From Aureibaculum flavum (GTDB taxonomy: Bacteria; Bacteroidota; Bacteroidia; Flavobacteriales; Flavobacteriaceae), in contig NZ_JAEHFJ010000003.1 in the NCBI RefSeq assembly GCF_016406085.1, positions 62,001 through 126,000 of the forward strand: a stretch of 64,000 bases of DNA, read 5' to 3'. This document shows positions 1-9,439 of this stretch, in pieces (the first letter of the stretch is position 1; each line of letters begins with the position of its first letter). The notes beneath the pieces are model-generated. The model ran no database searches. It was not told where the DNA came from and saw only the letters and a list, made by a program, of their open reading frames with translations. The position numbers and the translations under genes were made by a program.

Positions 1-1
1 A

Positions 2-376
2 AGTTTAGCTACACGAAACAGTGTACCAGTAAGTAAATTTTTATCTGAAGAAAGACTGAATCAAGTTGCTGAAGATACTAAAGTAGGTGGTGCTACCTTA
101 ACAAAATTATTAGGTACTTCAGCTTGGTATGCTCCAGGTGCAGCAGTTTCTAGTTTAGTTCAAGCCATTGCTTGTGACCAGAAAAAAATGTTCCCTTGTT
201 CTACAATGCTAGAAGGCGAATACGGATTAAGTGATATCTGCATTGGTGTTCCTGTAATTTTAGGAAAAGACGGTATCGAAAAAATAGTGAAAATTGACCT
301 TTCAGATGCTGAAAAAGAAAAAATGAAAAATAGTGCTGAAGCGGTTAGTAAAACAAATGCATTATTAGAGTTGTAA
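2..376 (+). CDS. mdh: Malate dehydrogenase, C-terminal part (partial)
   Basis: Open frame entering from the left edge and ending in TAA at 374-376; only the last 124 residues are present. The visible part matches the C-terminal half of Bacteroidota NAD-dependent malate dehydrogenase, which interconverts malate and oxaloacetate in the TCA cycle. Recognisable blocks are GTSAWYAPGAAVSSLVQAI, the LEGEYGLSDICIGVPVILG segment and the terminal helix ending in TNALLEL. The catalytic His and the NAD-binding Rossmann fold lie outside the window. A strong hairpin terminator follows, so this is the last gene of its transcript. The assignment is firm; the N-terminus cannot be assessed. Confidence 0.93.
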   Translation, partial: SLATRNSVPVSKFLSEERLNQVAEDTKVGGATLTKLLGTSAWYAPGAAVSSLVQAIACDQKKMFPCSTMLEGEYGLSDICIGVPVILGKDGIEKIVKIDLSDAEKEKMKNSAEAVSKTNALLEL

Positions 377-406
377 AATAAACTCTTTAATAACAATCAA
401 AATGGG

Positions 407-436
407 CTACTTTAATTTAAAGTAGTCTTTTTTTTA
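407..436 (+). terminator. Intrinsic terminator after mdh
   Basis: An 8-bp perfect stem (407-414 with 418-425) with a 3-nt loop is followed directly by a T-rich run. It lies 30 nt after the mdh stop and separates it from the next gene. Confidence 0.8.
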
Positions 437-470
437 TATATTTATCGAAATTTAAAAACAAAAACAAAAT

Positions 471-1130
471 ATGAAAAAATTTATTCTAGTTGCTCTTCTA
501 TCGTTGAGCGTGAGCGTTTTTGCTCAAAAAGAAATTAAAGAAGGTGTAATGACAACAAAAGTTACCATGTCTTCTGATAATGAGCAAGTAAATGCCTCTT
601 TTGCAATGATTGGTGATATTGGTGCAACAACTCATTTTAAAGGTAATAAAGCGAGAACAGAACAAACCAATCAGATGACTGGTACTCAAACTTCTATAGT
701 TGATCAAGAAGCTGAAAAAATGTTGATGTTAATGGATGTTCCTATGATGGGAAAAAAATACATGAAACAAGACACTAAAAAATCAGAAGAAGAATTAAAA
801 GATGTTTCTGTAACTGCTAATGGTGAAAGTAAAACTGTAGCTGGTTATGACTGTAAAGGTTATGATGTGGTTTCAAAAGTAAATGGTCAAGAGATCAAAA
901 TGAAAATGTTTGTTACAGACAAAATTTTAGCTCAAGAGCAGTATACTGCTATGTTAGGTGGCAAATTAAAAGGTTTTCCATTACACATGGTAATATCAAT
1001 GAATCAAGGTGGAATGGCAATGGACATTACAATGGAAGTTACTGAGGTTAAAGCTGAAAGCGTGCCAGACAGTAAATTCGATATGACTGTACCTGAAGGA
1101 TATACTGAAATGGCAATGCCAAAACAATAA
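471..1130 (+). CDS. Secreted DUF4412-type protein
   Basis: A 219-residue protein with a clear signal peptide (MKKFILVALLSLSVSVFAQ, cleavage after about residue 18). The rest resembles the DUF4412 family, beta-rich periplasmic or outer-membrane-associated proteins of Bacteroidota of unknown function. Typical features are the many Met residues, a central AGYDCKGYDV motif with one Cys, and a C-terminal segment ending in VPEGYTEM. It stands alone between two terminators. The start at 471 is chosen because the signal peptide begins there. The function is unknown; the family assignment is from memory of the pattern. Confidence 0.75.
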   Translation: MKKFILVALLSLSVSVFAQKEIKEGVMTTKVTMSSDNEQVNASFAMIGDIGATTHFKGNKARTEQTNQMTGTQTSIVDQEAEKMLMLMDVPMMGKKYMKQDTKKSEEELKDVSVTANGESKTVAGYDCKGYDVVSKVNGQEIKMKMFVTDKILAQEQYTAMLGGKLKGFPLHMVISMNQGGMAMDITMEVTEVKAESVPDSKFDMTVPEGYTEMAMPKQ

Positions 1131-1151
1131 TTAAAACTTACTTCTTAAAAA

Positions 1152-1177
1152 AGCCCCGAAGTTCGGGGCTTTTTTTA
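1152..1177. terminator. Bidirectional terminator between convergent genes
   Basis: An 8-bp GC-rich stem (AGCCCCGA with TCGGGGCT) is flanked by A-run on the left and T-run on the right, so it can stop transcripts from the 471-1130 gene and from the convergent M28 peptidase gene. Confidence 0.85.
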
Positions 1178-1182
1178 TATCA

Positions 1183-2139
1183 CTAATCTTCTATTCTGGT
1201 AGGTGTATCCTTACCACTAATTATACTTTCTGTCCCTGTTGCAATAGCTTTTATCGTTTCCGTGATGGTAGACACACTTAATGTTGTTGCCTCATCAGAT
1301 ACTTTATGATAATGCTGATCATTATCTATCGGTCCCGTTGAAAAGGTATGAGCAGGAATTCCTAATTTAGCCATTGCTGCATTGTCCGATCTATAAAATA
1401 ATTGATATGCTTTATATGGATCAGGATGCAATGTGTAACCTGAATTTATAAGGTTTTTCTGAATAATTGTTCCAAAATCAGAACGCTCAAAGCCAGTTAA
1501 CCATGCCGTTTTAGGTCCAAATTTAGATTCTTTCCCTATCATTTCGATATTGATTCCAGCCACAAAATTATCTGGTTCTATCTGCTTACCAAAATAAGTG
1601 GACCCCACTAAACCCATTTCTTCTGCTGTGAAGGTTACAAAAATAATTGTCCGTTCGTTACTATCTATATTTTTAAAATATTCCGCTAAAGCTAAAACGG
1701 CAGCTACCCCTGAAGCATCATCATCTGCACCATTATATATAACATCTCCACTACCATTTTCCTTTACACCTAAATGATCGTAATGAGCGGAGACTAATAC
1801 ATATTCATCTTTTTTACTTTTTCCCTCCAATACTCCTATGATATTAAACAAATTCAATTCTTTTTCTTCAAAAGATTGACGATATGTTTTTAAATCTTGA
1901 AATTTACTCAAGCCAATTCTCTCAAATTCTGATTCTATATACTGTGCCGCTTTTTCAATGCCAGGTGTACCTGCTTTACGACCTTCCATTTCATCAGAAG
2001 CTAATGTATACAAATGTTTTTTTACCATTAAACTATCAATACCTATTAATACTTCATTAGAGTCGATTGCTTTTGTTTTTTGGGCACAAGAAATTCCTAC
2101 GCTTAGTAGTAATACAATAAGTAGTTTTAATTTAATCAT
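1183..2139 (-). CDS. M28-family zinc aminopeptidase, lipoprotein
   Basis: A 318-residue metallopeptidase predicted to hydrolyse peptides in the periplasm or at the cell surface. The N-terminus has a lipobox (VGISC, Cys18). Zinc-site motifs of family M28 are visible: His119 in AHYDHLG, Asp140 in GADDDASG, Glu173/Glu174 in TAEEMGLVGS, and a late His in HYHKVSDE. The fourth ligand position, usually Asp in a NLDMxG motif, is Glu199 in NIEMIGK. No accessory domain is present, so it is a minimal catalytic unit. It is transcribed alone, convergent with the upstream gene. Substrate is not predictable from sequence. Confidence 0.87.
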   Translation of the reverse strand: MIKLKLLIVLLLSVGISCAQKTKAIDSNEVLIGIDSLMVKKHLYTLASDEMEGRKAGTPGIEKAAQYIESEFERIGLSKFQDLKTYRQSFEEKELNLFNIIGVLEGKSKKDEYVLVSAHYDHLGVKENGSGDVIYNGADDDASGVAAVLALAEYFKNIDSNERTIIFVTFTAEEMGLVGSTYFGKQIEPDNFVAGINIEMIGKESKFGPKTAWLTGFERSDFGTIIQKNLINSGYTLHPDPYKAYQLFYRSDNAAMAKLGIPAHTFSTGPIDNDQHYHKVSDEATTLSVSTITETIKAIATGTESIISGKDTPTRIED

Positions 2140-2277
2140 AATGTTTAGTTGCTTTAATTTATCTGTTAAGTTGTAAATTTCGTTAAATCAATGATACCAT
2201 TAATTATTCCAACTTACATATTTTACACAAAATAATGTGAAATCAATCAACCTATAGTCTTATAAACAATACTCCGT

Positions 2278-3954
2278 TTATGAAAGTCCCGAAATTTTAC
2301 CGTTATCATCAATAAACATTTCTTCAGAAGCTGGTTTAGATGGTAATCCTGGCATTCGCATCATTTTACCTAAAATTGGAATCAAAAATTTTGCACCTGC
2401 AGCAATTTCTATTTCCCGAACGGTTATTCTAAAACCTTCAGGCCTTCCAATAAGCTTATCATTATCAGAAAAAGATTTTTGTGTTTTTGCCATACAAATT
2501 GGAAAATCATTAAACCCTAACTTTTCAATTCTTCTTAAATTTAGATTCGCTTTATTATCATAATCAACACCATCAGCTCCATAGATTTCTTTTGCTATTT
2601 TTTCAATTTTCTCTTTTACAGGAGACTTCCAATTATATAATGGTTTAAACTCAGCCGCCTTATTTTCTACAATATCAACTACAGCTTTCGCTAGATCAAT
2701 AGTTCCATTTCCGCCTTCAGCCCATCCGTTAGAAACAACTGCGTGTACTCCTAATGCATCACATTTACGTTTTATCAATTCAACTTCATCATTAGTATCA
2801 GAAACAAAGGAATTGATAGCAACTACAGGTTCAATATTAAATTTTCTTATATTTTCAATATGTTTTTCTAGGTTTACAAAACCCGCTTCTACACGTTCAA
2901 CACTTGGCGTGTTATATTCATGACTAGGTGAACCTCCATGATGACGCAATGCTCTAATGGTAGCTACCAAAACAACGCATTTCGGATTTAACCCAGCAGC
3001 AGCACATTTAATATTTAAAAATTTCTCCGCTCCAAGGTCAGCACCGAAGCCAGCCTCAGTAATTACATAATTTGATAATGAGAGTCCCATTTTAGTTGCA
3101 ATAATACTATTGGTACCTTGGGCAATATTAGCAAATGGACCACCATGAATAATGGCAGGGTTTTTTTCTAAGGTTTGCACTAAATTGGGCTTAATGGCAT
3201 CTTTTAACAAAATAGCCATGGCATTTTCTGCTTTTAAATCACGTGCAAAAATTGGTTTTTTATCAAAAGTAAAACCTACAAAAATATTTCCAATACGTTC
3301 TTTTAAATCATCACGGCCTTCAGCCATACACAAAATAGCCATAATTTCAGAAGCAGCAGTAATATTAAACCCATCCTCCCTTGGTATACCGTTAGCAGTG
3401 CCGCCCAAACCAATAGTAATTTGACGTAATGACCGGTCATTCATATCAATGACTCTTTTCCAGCCAATGGTTCTCGGATCAATATTTAAATTATTAACCT
3501 TGCTCTGTAAATTATTATCAATCAAAGCTGCCAATAAATTATTTGCTTTTTCAATAGCATTAAAGTCTCCCGTAAAATGCAAATTAATATCCTCCATGGG
3601 CACTACTTGAGAATATCCTCCTCCAGCTGCACCACCTTTTATTCCAAATACCGGTCCTAAAGAAGGTTCTCTTAATACAACAGTAGCTTGCTTGCCAATT
3701 ATATTTAAACCTTCAGTCAACCCAATTGAAACTGTAGTTTTCCCCTCACCAGCAGGTGTTGGGGTTAAAGCCGTTACTAAAATTAAGTTATTTTTGTTGA
3801 CTTTATCCTCATCAATAAGATATAAAGGTAGTTTCGCTTTGTATTTACCATACATTTCTAAATCATCTTCAACGATGTTTAATTTTTCTGCAATATTCTT
3901 TATGTGATTTTTTTCGGTAGCCTGGGCAATTTCAATATCGGAAAGTATTTTCAT
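2278..3954 (-). CDS. fhs: Formate-tetrahydrofolate ligase
   Basis: A 558-residue cytosolic enzyme that makes 10-formyl-THF from formate, THF and ATP, feeding one-carbon units to purine synthesis. The family P-loop is present as TPTPAGEGKTT (residues 64-74). Other conserved blocks are REPSLGPVFGIKGGAAGGG, GGPFANIAQG and EAGFGADLGAEKF. Length equals the usual 555-560 residues, so it is intact. The start gives the standard MKILSDIEIAQ N-terminus. It is divergent from secDF, with a 167-nt shared upstream region; a TTG / TATCTTAG pair on the minus strand in that region may be its promoter but is off consensus. Confidence 0.97.
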   Translation of the reverse strand: MKILSDIEIAQATEKNHIKNIAEKLNIVEDDLEMYGKYKAKLPLYLIDEDKVNKNNLILVTALTPTPAGEGKTTVSIGLTEGLNIIGKQATVVLREPSLGPVFGIKGGAAGGGYSQVVPMEDINLHFTGDFNAIEKANNLLAALIDNNLQSKVNNLNIDPRTIGWKRVIDMNDRSLRQITIGLGGTANGIPREDGFNITAASEIMAILCMAEGRDDLKERIGNIFVGFTFDKKPIFARDLKAENAMAILLKDAIKPNLVQTLEKNPAIIHGGPFANIAQGTNSIIATKMGLSLSNYVITEAGFGADLGAEKFLNIKCAAAGLNPKCVVLVATIRALRHHGGSPSHEYNTPSVERVEAGFVNLEKHIENIRKFNIEPVVAINSFVSDTNDEVELIKRKCDALGVHAVVSNGWAEGGNGTIDLAKAVVDIVENKAAEFKPLYNWKSPVKEKIEKIAKEIYGADGVDYDNKANLNLRRIEKLGFNDFPICMAKTQKSFSDNDKLIGRPEGFRITVREIEIAAGAKFLIPILGKMMRMPGLPSKPASEEMFIDDNGKISGLS

Positions 3955-4026
3955 TTAGCATTAAATTTAAATAGCTAAGATAATGAATTTATGAAGTAAA
4001 GCCAATTATAAAAAACTTAAAAACAA

Positions 4027-4057
4027 TTGTCTATTCTCATTTGTTACTATATATTTG
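4027..4057 (+). promoter_or_regulatory. Promoter for secDF (Bacteroidota type)
   Basis: TTG at 4027-4029, a 20-nt spacer, then TATATTTG at 4050-4057, an exact match to the Bacteroidota TAnnTTTG -7 box. The predicted start is near 4064, giving a leader of about 58 nt before secDF. Confidence 0.65.
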
Positions 4058-4121
4058 CACGTTAATAAAAAAAAGGTATATCAATAATATATGCCTAAAA
4101 GATATTTTAAATAGAAAGTAG

Positions 4122-7085
4122 ATGCAAAACAAAGGACTAATTAAAACTTTTGCTATTTTATTTGGCTTAATATGTGTGTATTATTTATCATTCACATGGG
4201 TCAATAATAGAGTTGAAAATGATGCAAAAGAATTTGCAAATGGAGATGCTGCCAAACAAGAGGCATATTTAGATTCGGTAGCCAACGTACCCGTAGCCAA
4301 TTATTTATACACAGAGTACACACACAGTGAGATTCAAGACAAGGCGATAAACCTTGGATTAGATTTAAAAGGTGGTATAAATGCTACATTAGAAGTATCT
4401 GTAAGAGATATTTTAATGGGCTTATCAAATGATTCTAAAAATCCAACATTTAATAAAGCATTAGCTGATGCATCTGCTGCTCAAGAGGGAAGTGATGAAA
4501 CTTATGTAAATTTATTTTTTGATGCATTTGAAGCAGAAAGTAAAGGTTCTGTAAAATTAAGTGACCCTACAATTTTTGGAAATAAATCGTTGAAAGATAA
4601 GATTAATTTCAAAATGACCGATGAAGAGGTTAAAAGTGTTTTAAAAGATGAAGTAAAAGGTTCTATAGGTACAGCTTTTGAAGTGTTGAGAAATAGAATT
4701 GACCGTTTTGGTGTTACTTCACCTAACATACAACGTATTGGCGAATCTGGTAGAGTATTAATTGAATTACCAGGTGCTAGAGATATAGCTCGTGTAAAAA
4801 AATTACTTACAGGTACTGCTAAACTACAATTTTGGGAAACCTATGATAATACAGAAACTGCTAACTTTTTTATTCAAGCAAATTCTAAATTAGCCGAAAT
4901 ATTAAAGCCTGAGGTTGAAGATACTGAAGAGACTACAGATTCAATTGCATCTGAAGATTCACAAATTGATGATTTATTAGGTAAGGTTCAAGATTCAATT
5001 GACACAAAGGCAACGAGTCCTTTATTTTCAATAATGTACCCTAGTATTCCTCAAAATCAAAACCAACGAAGCTCAGTTGTGGGTTCTGCTAATGTAAAAG
5101 ATACTGCAACAGTTAATAAATATCTAGCCATGAAAGAGGTTAGAGCTTTATTACCTAATAATATGGTATATGCCAAATTTCTTTGGGATGCAAAACCAGT
5201 AGAGAAAACGGAAGTTATTAACTTATATGCTATAGTATCTAACAGAGAAGATGTTGCTCCCATTGAAGGTGACGTTGTTTCTGACGCTAGTCAGACTTTT
5301 GACCAAATGGGTGTAAATCCAGAGGTGAGTATGTCTATGAACAGTAAAGGCTCAAAGTTATGGGCGAAAATGACGGAAGAAAATGTTGGACAATTTGTAG
5401 CGGTTGTATTAGACGACTATGTATATTCTGCACCAAACGTTAATGGTCCAATTCCAAATGGTAGAACATCAATTTCTGGTAACTTTACTATTGATGAAGC
5501 ACAAGATTTAGCAAATGCTTTAAAATCTGGTAAACTTCCTGCTGCAGCGAAAATCTTAGAATCTTCTGTAGTTGGTGCGTCGTTAGGTCAAGAAGCTATT
5601 AATAGTAGTGCAATAGCATTTATTTTAGCCCTTTGTATTGTTCTAATATGGATGATTTTCTATTATGGTAAGGCGGGTATTTTTGCGAATATCGCTTTGT
5701 TGGTAAACATCTTATTTATATTCGGAACACTAATTGCCTTTGGTGCAGTACTAACATTACCAGGTGTTGCAGGTATTATTATTACCATTGGTATGTCTGT
5801 GGATGCGAACGTAATTATTTATGAGCGTATAAAAGAAGCTCTCAATAAAGGAAAGGTTTTAAAAGAAGCGGTTAAAGAAGGATTTAGTTTAGAAGGAGCA
5901 TTATCAGCTATTATTGATGCTAATATTACAACCTTTTTAACAGGGGTAATTTTATATATTTTTGGTTCTGGTCCTATTAGAGGATTTGCAACTACATTAA
6001 TGATAGGTATTATAACCTCTTTAATAACTGCTGTATTTATTACTCGTTTACTTATTGATTGGTACTCAAACAGAGACCATACCATGTCATTTAACACTGC
6101 TATAACTAAAGGATGGTTCCAAAATATTAGAGTTGACTTTTTAAAGAAACGTAAAATAGCATATTTCATTTCTGGACTTATTATAATAGGAGGTATTGGT
6201 TCATTAGTAGTCAATGGTCTAAATTATGGTGTAGACTTTACAGGAGGTAGAACATATACGGTTCGTTTCGATCAACCTACAAGTTCAACTGAGGTAGGAA
6301 GCACTTTAAAAGGTGTTTTTGGTGATGCTCCAGAGGTAAAAACTTATGGTCCTTCTAACCAATTAAAAATTACTACTAAATATAAAGTTGATGAAAATTC
6401 AGTAGAAGTTGGTGACGAGGTTCAAGAATTACTATATAAAGGTTTGCAAACTTACCTTCCAGACGGAACTACGTTAGAAGATTTTAAAATTAGTAGTACA
6501 GACACAGAACATAAAATTGGTTTAATGTCATCTATGGAGGTTGGACCAACCATTGCAGATGATATTCAGCAAGCAGCAGTTTGGGCAATCATTGGCTCAT
6601 TAATCGTTGTCTTTTTATATATCTTATTACGATTTAGAAAATGGCAATATAGTTTAGGTGCTGTAGTAGCAGTTTTTCATGATGTATTGATCGTATTAGC
6701 TGTTTTCTCAATATTCTACAAAATATTACCTTTTGATATGGAGATTGACCAATCATTTATTGCCGCATTATTAACGGTAGTTGGTTATTCCCTGAATGAT
6801 ACTGTGGTTATCTTTGATAGAATTAGAGAGTTTACAGGTAAACATGAAACTTGGCCATTTATGAGAATAGTGAATGCTGGTTTAAGTAGTACTTTAGGTA
6901 GAACTATAAATACCTCATTAACGACCTTATTAGTATTGTTATCAATATTTATATTTGGTGGAGATTCTATTAAAGGATTTATGTTCGCTATGATTGTTGG
7001 TGTGGTTGTAGGTACATACTCATCATTATTCATTGCTTCGCCAATTATGTATGATACCACGAAAAAATTGATCAAAGAAAAGTAA
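4122..7085 (+). CDS. secDF: Protein translocase SecDF (fused SecD and SecF)
   Basis: A 987-residue inner-membrane protein that uses the proton gradient to help pull Sec substrates across the membrane. The SecD half (about 1-665) starts with one membrane segment, carries the DLKGGINATLEV motif and a large periplasmic domain, and continues with a five-segment membrane bundle containing the IGMSVDANVIIYERIKE motif. The SecF half (about 670-987) begins with another membrane segment, has GVDFTGGRTYTV and the second bundle with VVGYSLNDTVVIFDRIRE. The Asn/Asp-rich motifs in both bundles are the proton-path signatures. Fusion of SecD and SecF is normal in Bacteroidota. It has its own promoter and terminator, so it is monocistronic. 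Confidence 0.97.
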   Translation: MQNKGLIKTFAILFGLICVYYLSFTWVNNRVENDAKEFANGDAAKQEAYLDSVANVPVANYLYTEYTHSEIQDKAINLGLDLKGGINATLEVSVRDILMGLSNDSKNPTFNKALADASAAQEGSDETYVNLFFDAFEAESKGSVKLSDPTIFGNKSLKDKINFKMTDEEVKSVLKDEVKGSIGTAFEVLRNRIDRFGVTSPNIQRIGESGRVLIELPGARDIARVKKLLTGTAKLQFWETYDNTETANFFIQANSKLAEILKPEVEDTEETTDSIASEDSQIDDLLGKVQDSIDTKATSPLFSIMYPSIPQNQNQRSSVVGSANVKDTATVNKYLAMKEVRALLPNNMVYAKFLWDAKPVEKTEVINLYAIVSNREDVAPIEGDVVSDASQTFDQMGVNPEVSMSMNSKGSKLWAKMTEENVGQFVAVVLDDYVYSAPNVNGPIPNGRTSISGNFTIDEAQDLANALKSGKLPAAAKILESSVVGASLGQEAINSSAIAFILALCIVLIWMIFYYGKAGIFANIALLVNILFIFGTLIAFGAVLTLPGVAGIIITIGMSVDANVIIYERIKEALNKGKVLKEAVKEGFSLEGALSAIIDANITTFLTGVILYIFGSGPIRGFATTLMIGIITSLITAVFITRLLIDWYSNRDHTMSFNTAITKGWFQNIRVDFLKKRKIAYFISGLIIIGGIGSLVVNGLNYGVDFTGGRTYTVRFDQPTSSTEVGSTLKGVFGDAPEVKTYGPSNQLKITTKYKVDENSVEVGDEVQELLYKGLQTYLPDGTTLEDFKISSTDTEHKIGLMSSMEVGPTIADDIQQAAVWAIIGSLIVVFLYILLRFRKWQYSLGAVVAVFHDVLIVLAVFSIFYKILPFDMEIDQSFIAALLTVVGYSLNDTVVIFDRIREFTGKHETWPFMRIVNAGLSSTLGRTINTSLTTLLVLLSIFIFGGDSIKGFMFAMIVGVVVGTYSSLFIASPIMYDTTKKLIKEK

Positions 7086-7104
7086 AACAAATTAAACATT
7101 ATAA

Positions 7105-7160
7105 AAAATCGTTTTGCTTTACTGATTTATTTCAGAAATAGCAAAACGATTTTCTTTTTT
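7105..7160 (+). terminator. Strong terminator after secDF
   Basis: A 14-bp perfect stem (7105-7118 with 7140-7153) encloses a 21-nt loop that can form a further short stem; a T-rich tail follows. It ends just 8 nt before the ATG of the next gene, so the promoter of that gene must overlap the stem or lie inside secDF. Confidence 0.85.
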
Positions 7161-7167
7161 TACAAAA

Positions 7168-8280
7168 ATGGGTACAATTAAACTTCATAATAAGCACTTT
7201 AAAAAATATATTTCTGCTAAAAAGATTAAAATTGCTATTGATAAAATGGCTTCTTTAGTAGCAAAAGACTGTAAAGATGAAGTTCCAATTTTCATTGGAA
7301 TTCTTAACGGGTCTTTTATGTTCGCTGCAGATTTTGTCAGAGCATATAACGGAAATTGCGAAATGTCTTTCGTTAAATTAGCTTCATATAGCGGTACAGA
7401 TTCTACTGGAAACGTAAAGCAGTTAGTAGGTCTTAATGAAAATTTAGAAGGCAGAACTGTTATTATTTTAGAAGACATTATTGATACAGGTACAACGCTT
7501 GAAGAAATTTATAATATCTTCAGACATCAAAAACTCAAACAATTAAAAATAGCAACATTATTTTTTAAGCCTGATGTTTTTCGTAAAGAGTTACATATTG
7601 ATTATATTGGTCTTTCTATACCTGATAAATTTATTGTAGGTTATGGATTAGATTATAATGGTTTAGGAAGAAACCTTGCAGACATTTACCAATTAACAAC
7701 ACACAAAATGACAAACATTGTTTTATTTGGCCCTCCAGGTGCCGGAAAAGGAACTCAAGCGGATGTATTAAAAGATAAATATAATTTAGTACATATTTCC
7801 ACTGGAGATGTATTTAGATATAATATTAAAAACCAAACAGACTTAGGTAAATTGGCAAAATCCTTTATGGATAAGGGCGATTTAGTTCCTGATGAAGTAA
7901 CCATTGATATGCTTAAAGCAGAAGTAGAAAAAAATCCTGATGCCAACGGTTTTATTTTTGATGGTTTTCCTAGAACAGAATCTCAAGCAAAGGCATTGGA
8001 TGCCTTTTTAGAAGAAAAAGGACAATCAATTAACGGAATGGTAGCCTTAGAAGTTGCTGAAGACCTATTGGTTGCTAGATTATTAAAACGTGGTGAAACA
8101 AGTGGAAGATCTGACGATCAAGACGAGTCTAAAATTAGAAATCGTTTTAATGAATACGAAACTAAAACTTCTATTTTAAAAAATTATTACGCTGATCAAA
8201 ACAAGTATTTTGGAGTAGACGGTGTTGGTAATATTGAAGAAATTACAGAACGATTAAGTTCTGTTTTTGATACCTTATAG
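7168..8280 (+). CDS. hpt-adk: Fused hypoxanthine phosphoribosyltransferase - adenylate kinase
   Basis: One uninterrupted 370-residue frame carries two purine enzymes. Residues 1-180 are an HPRT: GILNGSFMFAADF, the PRPP loop VIILEDIIDTGTTLEEI and the PDKFIVGYGLDY motif are all present. Residues 181-370 are a complete short-LID adenylate kinase starting at its own Met181 (ATG at 7708): P-loop GPPGAGKGTQ, FDGFPRTESQA, and the LID arginines around RLLKRGETSGRSDD, without the zinc Cys. There is no linker: the HPRT reads straight into the natural Adk start. An internal start at 7708 could give free adenylate kinase of 190 residues. The first makes IMP/GMP by salvage; the second balances AMP, ADP and ATP. 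Confidence 0.93.
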   Translation: MGTIKLHNKHFKKYISAKKIKIAIDKMASLVAKDCKDEVPIFIGILNGSFMFAADFVRAYNGNCEMSFVKLASYSGTDSTGNVKQLVGLNENLEGRTVIILEDIIDTGTTLEEIYNIFRHQKLKQLKIATLFFKPDVFRKELHIDYIGLSIPDKFIVGYGLDYNGLGRNLADIYQLTTHKMTNIVLFGPPGAGKGTQADVLKDKYNLVHISTGDVFRYNIKNQTDLGKLAKSFMDKGDLVPDEVTIDMLKAEVEKNPDANGFIFDGFPRTESQAKALDAFLEEKGQSINGMVALEVAEDLLVARLLKRGETSGRSDDQDESKIRNRFNEYETKTSILKNYYADQNKYFGVDGVGNIEEITERLSSVFDTL

Positions 8281-8339
8281 TTTTCTATTACTCAAAAAAT
8301 AGCATAATTATAAACAAATAAAGCACAAACAAAGACAAA

Positions 8340-9332
8340 ATGGTTGAAGGCAATTTCGTAGATTATATAAAAATACATGCTGCCTCTGGTAATGGAGGTA
8401 AAGGCTCTGTGCATTTACATCGCGAAAAATTCATCCAAAAAGGTGGTCCAGATGGTGGTGATGGTGGTCGTGGTGGTCATATTATTGTTCGTGGTAATAA
8501 AAACATGTGGACTTTAGTTCACCTAAAATTCAAAAAACACTTTAAAGCTGAGCATGGTGGCGGCGGTAGTAAGAGTCGTAGTACCGGAAAAGATGGAGAT
8601 GATGTTTATATAGATGTTCCTTTAGGTACAATTTTAAAAGATGGTGAAACCCAAGAAATTATTTTCGAAATCACAGAAGATGGAGAAGAGCAAGTTCTAG
8701 TAGAAGGCGGAATGGGAGGACGAGGAAATTGGCATTTTAAAACGTCAACAAATCAAACACCTCGCTATGCACAACCAGGTGTTGAAGGAGAAGATGGTTG
8801 GTTTCAGATGGAACTAAAACTATTGGCTGATGTTGGTTTGGTAGGCTTTCCTAATGCTGGTAAATCAACGTTGCTCTCTGTAATGACCTCAGCAAAACCA
8901 AAAATAGCAGATTATGCGTTTACTACGCTCAAACCTAGTTTAGGTATCGTGGAATACCACGAATTTCAGAGTTTTGTAATGGCCGATATTCCAGGTATCA
9001 TTGAAGGAGCTGCTGAAGGCAAAGGTTTGGGACATCGATTTTTACGTCATATTGAGCGTAACTCTACCTTGTTATTTTTAATTCCAGCCGATTCAGATGA
9101 TATCAATGAAGAGTATAAGATATTACTGAATGAACTCAAAAAACATAATCCCGAATTATTAGATAAAGACCGCTTATTAGCGATTTCAAAATCTGACATG
9201 TTAGATGATGAGCTGAAAGCTGAAATAAAAAAAGATTTACCTGAAGATGTCAATCATATCTTTATTTCTGCTATAACACAAGTGGGATTGACGGAATTGA
9301 AAGATAAATTATGGAAAATGTTAAATGATTAA
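8340..9332 (+). CDS. obg: Obg/CgtA ribosome-associated GTPase
   Basis: A 330-residue GTPase involved in 50S ribosome assembly and stress response. The N-terminal glycine-rich Obg fold (about 1-158) shows the repeated GGxGGxGG pattern, e.g. [13 protein letters not shown]. The G domain follows with P-loop GFPNAGKST, switch [18 protein letters not shown] and a KSD guanine-specificity motif (SKSD). No C-terminal extension, which is common in Bacteroidota. It lies 59 nt after the HPRT/adenylate kinase gene and is probably co-transcribed with it. Confidence 0.97.
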   Translation: MVEGNFVDYIKIHAASGNGGKGSVHLHREKFIQKGGPDGGDGGRGGHIIVRGNKNMWTLVHLKFKKHFKAEHGGGGSKSRSTGKDGDDVYIDVPLGTILKDGETQEIIFEITEDGEEQVLVEGGMGGRGNWHFKTSTNQTPRYAQPGVEGEDGWFQMELKLLADVGLVGFPNAGKSTLLSVMTSAKPKIADYAFTTLKPSLGIVEYHEFQSFVMADIPGIIEGAAEGKGLGHRFLRHIERNSTLLFLIPADSDDINEEYKILLNELKKHNPELLDKDRLLAISKSDMLDDELKAEIKKDLPEDVNHIFISAITQVGLTELKDKLWKMLND

Positions 9333-9439
9333 TTAACTGTATTTCAGCACTTCATAAACATTTTACATAAATATTTATTTTACGGCTACAAGTAATAAAT
9401 AGTGTGTGTTTAACGTTACTACGGTTAAACCAAACTATT

